Shown: one piece after another, positions 17,671 to 26,050 of the stretch | How the letters are laid out: each line of letters starts with the position of its first letter | How positions within the stretch are numbered: position 1 is the stretch's first letter | Assembly (NCBI GenBank): GCA_028288365.1 | Contig: JAQBNU010000069.1 | Location: forward strand, 1 to 64,000 | Reading direction: 5' to 3' | DNA: 64,000 nt | From: Chitinophagaceae bacterium | GTDB lineage: Bacteria; Bacteroidota; Bacteroidia; Cytophagales; Cytophagaceae | Program-made: the position numbers and the translations under genes | The notes under the pieces: generated by a model | What the model was told of the DNA's origin: nothing | Databases searched by the model: none | What the model saw: only the letters and a program-made list of their open reading frames with translations

Positions 17671-19038
17671 TTATTTTTTCAACTGAACATATTGACGATG
17701 AAATTCACAAATCGTTTCTATGCCCATGAAGAAATTAAACAAATGATAATTTTCATTCGGAGAATGGATGGCATCGCTGTGCAAGCCAAAGCCGAGTAGC
17801 ACGGTGTCTAATCCTAATTCTTTTTTAAACAAACTCACAATCGGAATACTTCCGCCTTCGCGCATCGGTATGGGTCTTTTGTTCCAAACGTTTTCAAACG
17901 CTTTCTCTGCTGCTTTGTATCCGTCAGACGTAAGAGAAGTAAGCGCCGGTTCGCCGCCGTGGTGTGGTTTTACGATGACATCGACAGATTTGGGAGCGAT
18001 GCGTTTGAAATAATCCGTGAAGAGTTGTGTGATTTTTTCTGATGATTGATTCGGTACCAATCGCATAGAGAGTTTAGCGAAGGCTTTGGAAGGCAATACT
18101 GTTTTTGCTCCTTCGCCTGTATAGCCGCCCCAGATGCCGTTTACATCGAGGCTTGGACGAATGCTGGTACGCTCCAGTGTGCTGTATCCTTTTTCACCGG
18201 CTACTTCTTTCAGGTTCAAAGAAGCTTTGTATTCTTCCAGATCGAAAGGTGCTTCGCTCATGCGCTGACGTTCTTCAGCAGAAGCATCTTCCACATCGTC
18301 ATAAAATCCTGGGATGGCGATGCGGTTGTTTTCATCTTTCAAGGAAGTAATCATTTGTGCCAATATTTGAATAGGATTGGCCACTGCTCCTCCGTACATG
18401 CCCGAATGCAGGTCACGTGAAGGGCCCGTCACTTCTACTTCCAGGTAACTCAATCCTCTTAAGCCAATGGTAATAGAAGGATTTTCATTCGATAAAATTC
18501 CAGTATCAGAAACTAAAATGATATCGGCTTTCAATAAAGCTTTTTGATCTTTGAGAAATTTTTCCAGGTTATTGCTGCCTACTTCTTCTTCTCCTTCGAT
18601 TAAAAATTTAATGTTGCAGGGAAGTTGACCTTCTTTGTTTAAGGTCTCCAATGCTTTGATGTGCATGAACATTTGTCCCTTGTCGTCACAAGCGCCGCGT
18701 GCGAAGATCTTTCCGTCTTTGATGACCGGTTCGAAAGGAGGACTGTCCCATAAGTTGATCGGATCAGCAGGTTGTACATCGTAATGTCCGTATACCAACA
18801 CCGTTGGAAGAGCTGGATCAATCAGCTGCTCGCCGTATACAATGGGATGTCCTGCGGTGGGGTACAACCGGGCTTTTGTGGCTCCTGCTGCCAGTATAAA
18901 ATCTTTTACTTTTTCTGCTGCGCGAACAACGTCTGCTTTGTATTGATTATCGGCACTCACAGAAGGAATGCGCAGGAGTTCCTTTAACTCTTCTACAAAT
19001 CGATCTTTATTGGATTCGATGTATGCTTTTACGGACAT
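17671..19038 (-). CDS. M20 family dipeptidase/metallopeptidase
   Basis: A cytoplasmic zinc peptidase of 455 residues, likely to cleave dipeptides. Metal-site blocks of the M20 family are visible: VYGHYDVQPAD near residue 82 (His and Asp), CDDKGQ near 117, and EGEEEVGS near 149 (catalytic and metal Glu). A lid/dimerisation domain sits at about 210-330. The C-terminal histidine is in FGLHSDAIHSPNE. The architecture resembles Pep20/ACY1-like dipeptidases rather than DapE. It starts 11 bases from the end of the downstream-oriented deaminase gene, so the two could form one transcript. The substrate is inferred. Confidence 0.93.
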   Translation of the reverse strand: MSVKAYIESNKDRFVEELKELLRIPSVSADNQYKADVVRAAEKVKDFILAAGATKARLYPTAGHPIVYGEQLIDPALPTVLVYGHYDVQPADPINLWDSPPFEPVIKDGKIFARGACDDKGQMFMHIKALETLNKEGQLPCNIKFLIEGEEEVGSNNLEKFLKDQKALLKADIILVSDTGILSNENPSITIGLRGLSYLEVEVTGPSRDLHSGMYGGAVANPIQILAQMITSLKDENNRIAIPGFYDDVEDASAEERQRMSEAPFDLEEYKASLNLKEVAGEKGYSTLERTSIRPSLDVNGIWGGYTGEGAKTVLPSKAFAKLSMRLVPNQSSEKITQLFTDYFKRIAPKSVDVIVKPHHGGEPALTSLTSDGYKAAEKAFENVWNKRPIPMREGGSIPIVSLFKKELGLDTVLLGFGLHSDAIHSPNENYHLFNFFMGIETICEFHRQYVQLKK

Positions 19039-19049
19039 CTGCTGGTTGA

Positions 19050-19964
19050 TTATTCAGAAAGAAATATACGTTTTTTTTCTGGTAATCCATCCCAGGCCTG
19101 AAGTCCTCCTGTGTGGAGTGCCACAATTTTTTTGTCCTTAGGTAACAAGCCTTTAGCGGCCAGATCAAACAAGCCGAAGAGTAACTTGCTGTTATAAATT
19201 GGATCCAGTAAAACACCTTGTTCTTTTTTAAACTGTTGAACAAAGGCGATTAATTCATCCGGTGTTTTTGCATAACCGCCGAAGTGATAATCCAGCAAAA
19301 TTTTCCAAGGTCTATTGGTCGAAGTAGAAAGCAATTGTTGAATGTCTTGCATTAAAAAATCAGCCCCTTTCAACGTAGCAAATCCCCAGGCTTCCTGATG
19401 AGGCTTTAATCCTGTGATGAGTCCCGTCATGGTAGCGCCCGTCCCGCAGGCGGTGGCGACGATGTCGGTATCATTCGGTAACAAGTCGATCAATTCAGCA
19501 ACACCTTGTACCGCAAATGAATTGCTGCCTCCTTCGGGAATTAAAAATCCTTTGGGTACCTGATGTTTTTCCAGCCATGCGTTCATAAAAGCGGCGTCTG
19601 TTTTCTTTCGATACTCCTCACGCGAAAGATAGAAAAACTGCATGCCTTTATTGACGCAATGTTGCAGTGTATCGTTCAATGGTTCATGTGCTTCTCCTCT
19701 TACGATTCCTATACTTTTAAATCCAACATGATGAGCGGCTTCTGCCGTGGCGTATAAGTGATTGGAATACGCACCACCGAAAGTAATCAGTGTATCTAAC
19801 CCTAGTCGTTGTGCTTCTAATAGGTTGTATTTTAGTTTGAACCATTTATTGCCGGATGCCGGATAAGGGAGCAGGTCGAGACGGGCGAGGTATAGATGTT
19901 CTGTAAACGGATTGTGAATGCGAGTCGTTTGGATGGATGGAAGGTAGGAGCTTTCGAGTAGCAT
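19050..19964 (-). CDS. 1-aminocyclopropane-1-carboxylate deaminase/D-cysteine desulfhydrase family PLP enzyme
   Basis: A fold-type II pyridoxal-phosphate enzyme of about 304 residues. The PLP lysine lies in GNKWFKLKYN, followed by the substrate block GGAYSNHLYATA and the phosphate-binding glycine loop ACGTGATMTG. Family members deaminate ACC or D-cysteine and related D-amino acids; which applies here cannot be told. The open frame extends to 19991. I favour ATG 19964 because homologues begin close to the MLLESSYLPS stretch and the extra nine residues look unlike a protein start. The M20 peptidase gene follows 11 bases later. Confidence 0.88.
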   Translation of the reverse strand: MLLESSYLPSIQTTRIHNPFTEHLYLARLDLLPYPASGNKWFKLKYNLLEAQRLGLDTLITFGGAYSNHLYATAEAAHHVGFKSIGIVRGEAHEPLNDTLQHCVNKGMQFFYLSREEYRKKTDAAFMNAWLEKHQVPKGFLIPEGGSNSFAVQGVAELIDLLPNDTDIVATACGTGATMTGLITGLKPHQEAWGFATLKGADFLMQDIQQLLSTSTNRPWKILLDYHFGGYAKTPDELIAFVQQFKKEQGVLLDPIYNSKLLFGLFDLAAKGLLPKDKKIVALHTGGLQAWDGLPEKKRIFLSE

Positions 19965-20018
19965 TTTGTAAATACACTTTGCTTCATGCAAGATAATAAG
20001 ATTATCGTTAGGCTGATT

Positions 20019-20154
20019 GTCTTGCCCCTAAATCCCCTGAAGCGGACTTAAGAGAAGTGTGAGTATAGAGCGCGAGTATAGAGAAATCATACTCCATACT
20101 CGCGCTCTATACTCTTTACTCCAACGTCCCCTTCAGGGGATTTAGGGGCAAGAC
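20019..20154. repeat. Nested-palindrome repeat element (CCCCTAAATCCCCTGAAGGGG family), copy 1
   Basis: The outer arms at 20019-20047 and 20126-20154 are inverted copies of a 29-base unit (GTCTTGCCCCTAAATCCCCT then GAAGGGGAC), with one mismatch. Each arm has its own small hairpin TCCCC-TGAA-GGGGA. Inside lies a second, perfect 19 bp inverted repeat: GAGTATAGAGCGCGAGTAT at 20061-20079 and its complement at 20096-20114, with a 16-base loop. The copy at 48217-48362 has the same arms but a different inner palindrome. The element lies between divergent genes, so the inner hairpin is unlikely to be a terminator here. Confidence 0.85.
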
Positions 20155-20186
20155 AGATGAGAATAAAAACGAAAGAAATATTCCGC

Positions 20187-20213
20187 TCACTACCCACTGA
20201 TCACTGTCCACTA
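20187..20213 (+). repeat. ACTGATCACTGTCCACT upstream motif, copy 2
   Basis: CACTACCCACTGATCACTGT then CCACTATTTTT lies about 35-60 bases before the rluD ATG, in sense orientation. The 17-base core is identical to that before the DUF6929-like gene. Confidence 0.6.
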
Positions 20214-20247
20214 TTTTTTCCCTATATTGCACCACGAAATAAACAAC

Positions 20248-21288
20248 ATGAGTACCTCCGAGGACATAGCGGATTTTGGCGAAGATGAAATCGAACTGTT
20301 TGAACACCATCGCATAGAGGTAGACAAAGGGCAGAGCATGATCCGCATCGATAAGTTTTTGATGGACCGGATACCCAATGCTACGCGCAATAAATTGCAA
20401 AATGCCATTCATGCGGAAACTTTGAAAGTCAATGGACACGCGGTAAAACCGAGTTATAAAGTCAAGCCTCATGATGTCATCGTGGTTTCTTTGCCACATC
20501 CTCCAAGAGAAGATGTAGTCGTTCCAGAAAACATTCCGCTGAATATCATTTACGAAGACGAGGAATTACTCATCGTCAACAAGCCTGCCGGTATGGTCGT
20601 ACATCCTGCGCATGGCAACTGGACGGGAACATTAGTCAATGCGCTTTCTTATCATTTAAATCATCTACCTTCTACTAACGGAGAAATTCGTCCGGGTTTG
20701 GTACACCGCATCGACAAAGACACATCGGGTTTGTTGGTGATTGGGAAAACAGAATACGCGATGAGTTTTCTGGGCAAGCAATTTTTTGATCACAGTATAG
20801 AGCGTACGTATTATGCCTTGGCCTGGGGTATACCAAATCCTGAACAAGGCACAGTGAACGCGCCGATCGCACGCAGCCAGAGGGACCGTAAGATTATGGC
20901 CGTGTATGATGACGAAGAACAAGCCAAACGTGCGGTGACACATTATAAAGTATTGAAAGACCTGCAATATGTTTCTTTGATTCAATGCAATTTAGAAACA
21001 GGTCGCACGCATCAAATACGCGTGCACATGAAACACATCGGACATCCTTTGTTCAATGATGCTACTTATGGAGGAGATCGGGTGGTGAAAGGAACGGTGT
21101 TTTCTAAGTACAAACAATTTGTAGACAATTGTTTTGAGATCATCCCACGCCAAGCGCTGCATGCGAAGTCTATAGGCTTCATACATCCGACGACTAAAAA
21201 ATTCATGCAGTTTGATTCGGAGTTGCCGGAAGATTTTCAGAAAGCCTTAGAGAAATGGGAAGGATATGCAAACAGCAGTAAGTCATAG
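20248..21288 (+). CDS. rluD: Large-subunit rRNA pseudouridine synthase, RluA family (RluD-like)
   Basis: The enzyme converts uridines in 23S rRNA to pseudouridine. An N-terminal S4 RNA-binding domain (IRIDKFLMDRIPNATRNKLQ, residues about 30-90) precedes the catalytic domain. The catalytic domain has the RluA signature HRIDKDTSGLLVIGKT containing the catalytic Asp, and the C-terminal RTHQIRVHMKHIGHPL block. ATG 20248 gives 346 residues, normal for RluD; an in-frame TTG at 20227 is less likely. It converges with the acyltransferase gene. Site specificity is inferred from the S4 domain and length. Confidence 0.92.
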   Translation: MSTSEDIADFGEDEIELFEHHRIEVDKGQSMIRIDKFLMDRIPNATRNKLQNAIHAETLKVNGHAVKPSYKVKPHDVIVVSLPHPPREDVVVPENIPLNIIYEDEELLIVNKPAGMVVHPAHGNWTGTLVNALSYHLNHLPSTNGEIRPGLVHRIDKDTSGLLVIGKTEYAMSFLGKQFFDHSIERTYYALAWGIPNPEQGTVNAPIARSQRDRKIMAVYDDEEQAKRAVTHYKVLKDLQYVSLIQCNLETGRTHQIRVHMKHIGHPLFNDATYGGDRVVKGTVFSKYKQFVDNCFEIIPRQALHAKSIGFIHPTTKKFMQFDSELPEDFQKALEKWEGYANSSKS

Positions 21289-21323
21289 GTAAGAGGATGA
21301 TCACCTATAGATTATTTTTACGT

Positions 21324-22400
21324 TTAGCGAGAAGAAAACAATTTGCTCAACACCGTTTTTCTTTTACCAAGAAAGTATTCCTCGATGCATACTGTTGCCA
21401 ACATGGCCATGAGGAAACTCACCACAAGGTATAACAAAACACCTGTGAAGGTATTGCCAAAATGTTCAGTAAAAAAGATGGCGAAAACGGGATGCCATAA
21501 ATACCAGTTGTAGCTGTAATAAGCAATAAAGCGTAAGACTTTCCAACGGCTGAAATCAACATGGTAAGCTCCCATTAGCATCAAGAAAAAAGCGAAAGGT
21601 AAGATGGAATGAAAATAGATATGAAAGTATAACGTTCGATCAAAACGAATAGCAAAATAAACAGCAGCAATAAAAATAAGGGAACCTGAAACAAAGGCGA
21701 TCGCTGAAAACTTTTTATTTTTAATCTTTTCTCCCGCATAGGTCAGCAGCAAATTTAACAGAACTCCCCAGGCTAAAGCATCGATCCTGTTGTGAGTACC
21801 TGCATACGTATCTTTTCCGTTAGTCAAATAGTAAGAACAAAATTTAAAAGCAATGCCGGCAAGAATGGTTAGAATAACAAAAATGAATAATGCTTTTACC
21901 TGGTGATTGCCTTTGAAAAACCATTGTACAGTTAAGAATAAAAGAGGCAATAAGATGTAGAAGTGTTCCTCTACGCACAGCGACCAGACGTGGTCAAAGC
22001 TCCAGTGGTAAGGTGCTCCGGTATAATTCTGGTAAAAAAGAAGATACCGTTTTAAATCATAAAATGGTATAACCTGATCTGGATGATTGTCATGATATAA
22101 GAGATAAACCAAGATGCTTCCAAAAAGGAAAAACGCGTAATACGAAGGCCAGATTTTAAATCCTCTTTGGAGAAAAAAACGAAAGAAACTAATGTTTTTG
22201 TTTTGTGTAAATTCTTTGGTTAACAGGCCTCCTACCAGCAACCCTGATATGACAAAAAAAAGATCTACCCCCGAACTTCCTAAGGGTAACAGTTCGTTGT
22301 AGTGAAACAATACAACAGCCACAATAGCAATGCCTCTAAAAATATCCACGCTGGATATGCGATCGGGATTATGAAGGGTTTCCACAACTCTTAGTGTCAT
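21324..22400 (-). CDS. Acyltransferase family 3 membrane protein (OafA-like)
   Basis: This integral membrane acyltransferase of 358 residues would add acetyl or other acyl groups to a surface polysaccharide or lipid. The family pattern is clear: ISSVDIFRGIAIVAVVLFHYNE at the N-terminus with the catalytic His, then SGVDLFFVISGLLVGGLL, and a series of about ten hydrophobic helices ending in FLMAMLATVCIEEYFLGKR. No SGNH domain is fused. The gene lies 23 bases from mazG on the same strand. No polysaccharide biosynthesis cluster is nearby, so the acceptor is unknown. Confidence 0.88.
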   Translation of the reverse strand: MTLRVVETLHNPDRISSVDIFRGIAIVAVVLFHYNELLPLGSSGVDLFFVISGLLVGGLLTKEFTQNKNISFFRFFLQRGFKIWPSYYAFFLFGSILVYLLYHDNHPDQVIPFYDLKRYLLFYQNYTGAPYHWSFDHVWSLCVEEHFYILLPLLFLTVQWFFKGNHQVKALFIFVILTILAGIAFKFCSYYLTNGKDTYAGTHNRIDALAWGVLLNLLLTYAGEKIKNKKFSAIAFVSGSLIFIAAVYFAIRFDRTLYFHIYFHSILPFAFFLMLMGAYHVDFSRWKVLRFIAYYSYNWYLWHPVFAIFFTEHFGNTFTGVLLYLVVSFLMAMLATVCIEEYFLGKRKTVLSKLFSSR

Positions 22401-22423
22401 TTAACTTATTTTAAACGTACAAA

Positions 22424-23215
22424 CTATTTTTTCTTAGCTTCCTCCCAATACGCATTCATCTCCTCCAATGTCATGTCGTGCAATAATTTCCCCGCTGCTT
22501 TGGCTTGTTCTTCCAGGTAGGTAAAACGTTTGATGAATTTTTTATTTGTACGCTCCAATGCATCCTCTGGATTGATGTCGATGAAACGGGAATAGTTGAT
22601 GATGGAAAAAAAGATATCACCAAGTTCATCTTCCATTTTTTCCTTATTGACTTCTGGAGCTTTGGCTTCCTGTTCAAACTCTTCCAATTCTTCTTTCACT
22701 TTATCCCACACCTGGTCTTTGTTGTCCCAGTCAAACCCTGCGCCCCTGGCTTTCTCCTGGATACGTATGGCTTTCACCATGGCAGGCAGAGATTTGGGTA
22801 CTCCGGAAAGAATGGTTTTGTTCCCGCCTTTTTCTGTTTGTTTGATTTGCTCCCAGTTTCTTTTTACGGCTTCTTCATCTTCTGCTTTTACATCGCCATA
22901 AATGTGTGGATGCCGGCGGATTAATTTTTCACACAAACTATCCATTACATCTTTGATGGTAAACGCGTTTGTTTCAGAAGCGATTTTACTGTAGAAGACG
23001 AGGTGTAAAAAAATATCCCCGATTTCTTTTTTTATTTCCTCCATGTTTTTTTCCACAATGGCATCGGAAAGTTCAAAAGTCTCTTCAATCGTTAAATAAC
23101 GCAGACTGTCTATGGTTTGCTTTTTATCCCATGGACATTGCTCTCGCAACTCGTCCATTATTTTCAGGACCTTAGCAAAAGATTGCAGCGTTTCGTCAGT
23201 GGTTGAGTTGCTCAT
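22424..23215 (-). CDS. mazG: Nucleoside triphosphate pyrophosphohydrolase MazG
   Basis: MazG hydrolyses (d)NTPs to monophosphates and pyrophosphate, cleaning the nucleotide pool and affecting stress signalling. The 263-residue protein holds two MazG domains. The first has the metal-binding helices around LTIEETFELSDAIVEKN and EIKKEIGDIFLHLVF; the second has KEELEEFEQEAK and KMEDELGDIFFSIINY. The link RHPHIYGD is typical of E. coli-like MazG. Length is normal. It is divergent from the glmM-like gene. Confidence 0.95.
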   Translation of the reverse strand: MSNSTTDETLQSFAKVLKIMDELREQCPWDKKQTIDSLRYLTIEETFELSDAIVEKNMEEIKKEIGDIFLHLVFYSKIASETNAFTIKDVMDSLCEKLIRRHPHIYGDVKAEDEEAVKRNWEQIKQTEKGGNKTILSGVPKSLPAMVKAIRIQEKARGAGFDWDNKDQVWDKVKEELEEFEQEAKAPEVNKEKMEDELGDIFFSIINYSRFIDINPEDALERTNKKFIKRFTYLEEQAKAAGKLLHDMTLEEMNAYWEEAKKK

Positions 23216-23240
23216 GCGATAATAATTTTCTATTCGTATT

Positions 23241-23269
23241 GGGAATCTTATAAAATCGTTAAATTTGAA
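23241..23269 (+). promoter_or_regulatory. Bacteroidota-type promoter before the glmM-like gene
   Basis: TTG at 23241-23243, 18 bases, then TAAATTTG at 23262-23269 matches the -33/-7 pattern (TTG, about 19, TAnnTTTG) of this phylum. It lies about 57 bases before the GTG start. Confidence 0.55.
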
Positions 23270-23326
23270 TGTCCAACTTACAAAGAATTTTCAGTTGTGT
23301 TGGACAGAGGACTAAAATAAAAAACA

Positions 23327-24733
23327 GTGACACTTATTCAATCTATTTCAGGCATTCGGGGAACCATAGGCGGTACAGTAGGTGACAACCTTACGCCTCA
23401 GGATGTAGTAAAATTCGCATCGGCTTTTGGCATGTGGATCTTAGAAAAAAACGAATCACCAAAAATAGTGATCGGCAGAGATGCCAGACCATCGGGTGAA
23501 CTGGTTACTCAATTGGTTTCTTCTACGTTACGCAGTCTGGGTATACATGTCATTGACCTTGGTCTATCGACAACACCAACGGTAGAATATACCGTGAAGC
23601 ACGAAGAAGCTGCAGGAGGTATTGTCATTACAGCCAGCCACAATCCAGGGAACTGGAATGCATTGAAATTGCTGAACGAACAAGGAGAAGTATTGACAGA
23701 GAAGCAAGGCAATCAAATCAACAAATACACGAAGCCTGCTAAAGTACGTTACGCAGAGTATAAAAAAATAGGTACCTATACGCACGATACAAATGCCCTA
23801 CAACAGCACATTGATGCCATCTTGGCGCTGCCTCTTGTAGACAAGGAAGCCATTGCCAAACGCAATTTCAAAGTGGTTGTTGATGCGGTAAATTCTTCCG
23901 GAGGCTTTGCCGTGCCACAGTTACTGGAAGCATTGGGCGTGACGCAAATCACAAAATTGTTTTGCGAACCCAATGGTAATTTCCCTCACAACCCAGAACC
24001 GCTCGCAGAAAACCTAACATTTATTTCTTCTGAAATGGAACGCGGTCATTTCGATCTGGGCATCGTTGTTGATCCGGATGTAGATCGTTTATGTTTCATC
24101 AAAGAAGACGGCGGCATGTTCGGTGAAGAATATACATTGGTAGCGGTGGCGGATTATATTTTGAAACACACACCAGGCAATACGGTTTCTAATCTTTCTT
24201 CTACCCGTGCTCTTCGCGACATCACAGAAAAAGCCGGACAAAAATATTTAGCATCACCAGTGGGCGAAGCACACGTGGTGGCTGCCATGAAAAAAACAAA
24301 AGCTGTCATTGGTGGCGAAGGCAATGGCGGTATCATTTATCCGGAGTTACATTACGGTCGTGATGCCTTAGTTGGTATCGCGTTGTTTCTGACACATCTT
24401 GCCAATTACGGCAAGCCGGTATCCATGCTGCGTGGCACGTATCCAAACTATCAGATTTCTAAGAATAAAATTGAGTTGACGGAAGACATAGATGCAGATG
24501 CGGTGATCCACGAACTCATCAAGCGTTATGCTCAGCATCCTGTCAATACAGAAGACGGTGTGAAGATTGAGTTTGACGACGAGTGGGTGCAGTTGCGCAA
24601 GTCGAATACAGAACCGATCATTCGTATCTACTCCGAATCGTCTTCTATGGCCACCGCCGATCACCTGGCGAAAAAAATCATGGGCGATATCCGCGAAATC
24701 TTAGAAACCAATAATGCCAATCTACCTCGATAA
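23327..24733 (+). CDS. glmM: Phosphoglucosamine mutase-type phosphohexomutase
   Basis: Converts glucosamine-6-phosphate to glucosamine-1-phosphate for cell wall synthesis, if the glmM assignment is right. The 468-residue protein has the four expected parts: the phosphoserine loop ITASHNPGNWNALK near residue 103, the magnesium loop DPDVDRLCF near 249, the sugar loop GEGNGGIIYPELHYGRD near 330, and the C-terminal phosphate site RKSNTEPIIRIY. The sugar loop differs from the GEQSGH of classical GlmM, so phosphomannomutase or phosphoglucomutase activity is possible. Start is GTG at 23327 (MTLIQSISGIRGT). The stop overlaps the cysteine desulfurase start by 20 bases. Confidence 0.88.
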   Translation: MTLIQSISGIRGTIGGTVGDNLTPQDVVKFASAFGMWILEKNESPKIVIGRDARPSGELVTQLVSSTLRSLGIHVIDLGLSTTPTVEYTVKHEEAAGGIVITASHNPGNWNALKLLNEQGEVLTEKQGNQINKYTKPAKVRYAEYKKIGTYTHDTNALQQHIDAILALPLVDKEAIAKRNFKVVVDAVNSSGGFAVPQLLEALGVTQITKLFCEPNGNFPHNPEPLAENLTFISSEMERGHFDLGIVVDPDVDRLCFIKEDGGMFGEEYTLVAVADYILKHTPGNTVSNLSSTRALRDITEKAGQKYLASPVGEAHVVAAMKKTKAVIGGEGNGGIIYPELHYGRDALVGIALFLTHLANYGKPVSMLRGTYPNYQISKNKIELTEDIDADAVIHELIKRYAQHPVNTEDGVKIEFDDEWVQLRKSNTEPIIRIYSESSSMATADHLAKKIMGDIREILETNNANLPR

Positions 24734-25850
24734 CGCGGCCAGTGCGCCCATGGACGAGCGTGTGCTCGAAGCCATGATGCCTTATTTTACCAATAAGTTT
24801 GGCAATCCTTCTTCCATTCATAATTATGGAAGAGAGACACGCGCTGCGATTGAGAAAGCGAGAAAAACCATTGCAGAAATTTTAAATACGTCTCCTTCTG
24901 AAATTTTTTTTACTTCAGGTGGAACAGAAGCTGACAACATGGCGATCTTCAGTTGTATCCATACGTATGAACTGAGTCATGTCATTACTTCTCCTTTAGA
25001 ACACCATGCCGTGTTGCATACGGTAGAAGAATTGCAGGAAGATTACCTTGAGTTCGAACTCAGCAAAGTAGAAGTGGACGCGCAGGGAGTATTGAACATG
25101 GACTATCTGGAAGCTCTGCTAGTCAATAATCCTGTTTCATTAGTCAGCCTGATGCACGGCAACAACGAGATCGGTAACCTCAACGACATCGAGCGCATTG
25201 CAGCTTTGTGCAAAGAGAACGAAGCATATTTTCATTCCGACACCGTGCAGACGATGGGACACTATCGGTTTGATTTGCAAAAATTACCACTGGATTATCT
25301 TTCTGCCTCTGCACATAAATTTCATGGGCCCAAAGGTGCAGGCTTCTTATATGTCAATGCAGAAGCGGCGCTGAAACCCATGTTGTATGGCGGTCCACAG
25401 GAACGCAATATGCGAGGCGGTACAGAAAATGTTCCGGGTATTGTCGGTATGGCCAAAGCATTGGAATTAGCCTACGCTGATCTCGGACACGACAAGGCAC
25501 ATATATTAGGATTGAAAGATCGCCTGATCAATCAATTGACGTCACGCATTCCCAACATCACGTTCAACGGGCTTTCCGGAGATCTCGATAAAAGTTTGTA
25601 TACGGTATTGAACATCAACTTACCTCCAGGTGAAGAATACGAAATGTTATTGTTCAGCCTGGACATAGAAGGTATCGCGGCATCCGCAGGCAGTGCCTGT
25701 ACGAGTGGCACACAAATCGGATCACATGTATTGGAAGCCATCGGTGCCAATCCCGATTCAGGTTACCTGCGTTTTTCTTTCAGTCGGATGAACACGGTAC
25801 AGGAAATTGATAAGGCGGTAGATGTGTTGGAAAAAGTATTGAAGCAGTAA
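24714..25850 (+). CDS. Cysteine desulfurase, NifS/IscS family
   Basis: This PLP enzyme takes sulfur from cysteine for iron-sulfur clusters and thio-modified tRNA. Residues: N-terminal YLDNAASAPMDERV, cofactor lysine in SASAHKFHGPKGAGF near residue 200, and the sulfur-carrying cysteine in ASAGSACTSGTQ near 326 on the flexible loop typical of group I (IscS/NifS). The 378-residue length is normal. The start ATG sits inside the end of the glmM-like gene, implying joint translation. No iscU, sufU or tRNA-thiolation gene is adjacent. Confidence 0.94.
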   Translation: MPIYLDNAASAPMDERVLEAMMPYFTNKFGNPSSIHNYGRETRAAIEKARKTIAEILNTSPSEIFFTSGGTEADNMAIFSCIHTYELSHVITSPLEHHAVLHTVEELQEDYLEFELSKVEVDAQGVLNMDYLEALLVNNPVSLVSLMHGNNEIGNLNDIERIAALCKENEAYFHSDTVQTMGHYRFDLQKLPLDYLSASAHKFHGPKGAGFLYVNAEAALKPMLYGGPQERNMRGGTENVPGIVGMAKALELAYADLGHDKAHILGLKDRLINQLTSRIPNITFNGLSGDLDKSLYTVLNINLPPGEEYEMLLFSLDIEGIAASAGSACTSGTQIGSHVLEAIGANPDSGYLRFSFSRMNTVQEIDKAVDVLEKVLKQ

Positions 25851-25921
25851 TCGTTTAATTTTTTTAGAAGAGAGTAGACTTATAAATCAAGTAGACGTTT
25901 TTAATAGGTAGATTCTATGTT

Positions 25922-26043
25922 GGGCGTGTCCCTGCGGGTCGGGCTATCCACTTCATCCCGAAGCCTCGGGACGCTCGGAACGTACTTGCAAGCATAACTT
26001 AACCTTAGGATCGCTCCGGGCTTTCCGTTCCTATCCCTCACGC
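25922..26043 (+). repeat. GC-rich intergenic repeat (family with 9323 and 46632)
   Basis: Begins GGGCGTGTCCCTGCGGGTCG then GGCTATCC, has an internal small hairpin TCCCGAAGCCTCGGGA, and ends CTATCCCTCACGC. Start and end blocks match the copy at 46632-46708. It fills the gap between the converging cysteine desulfurase and glycine-rich T9SS genes. Elements starting GGGCGT-CCC-GGG-CGGGCT and ending ATCCCTCACGC are, from memory, widespread in Bacteroidota intergenic regions. Confidence 0.7.
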
Positions 26044-26050
26044 AAAAAAA

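Noticed and set aside
20019-20154. CRISPR array or tRNA-like structure in the palindromic region
   Set aside because: There are only two arms in inverted orientation, no regular direct repeats with spacers, no cas genes nearby, and no cloverleaf or T-arm sequence.
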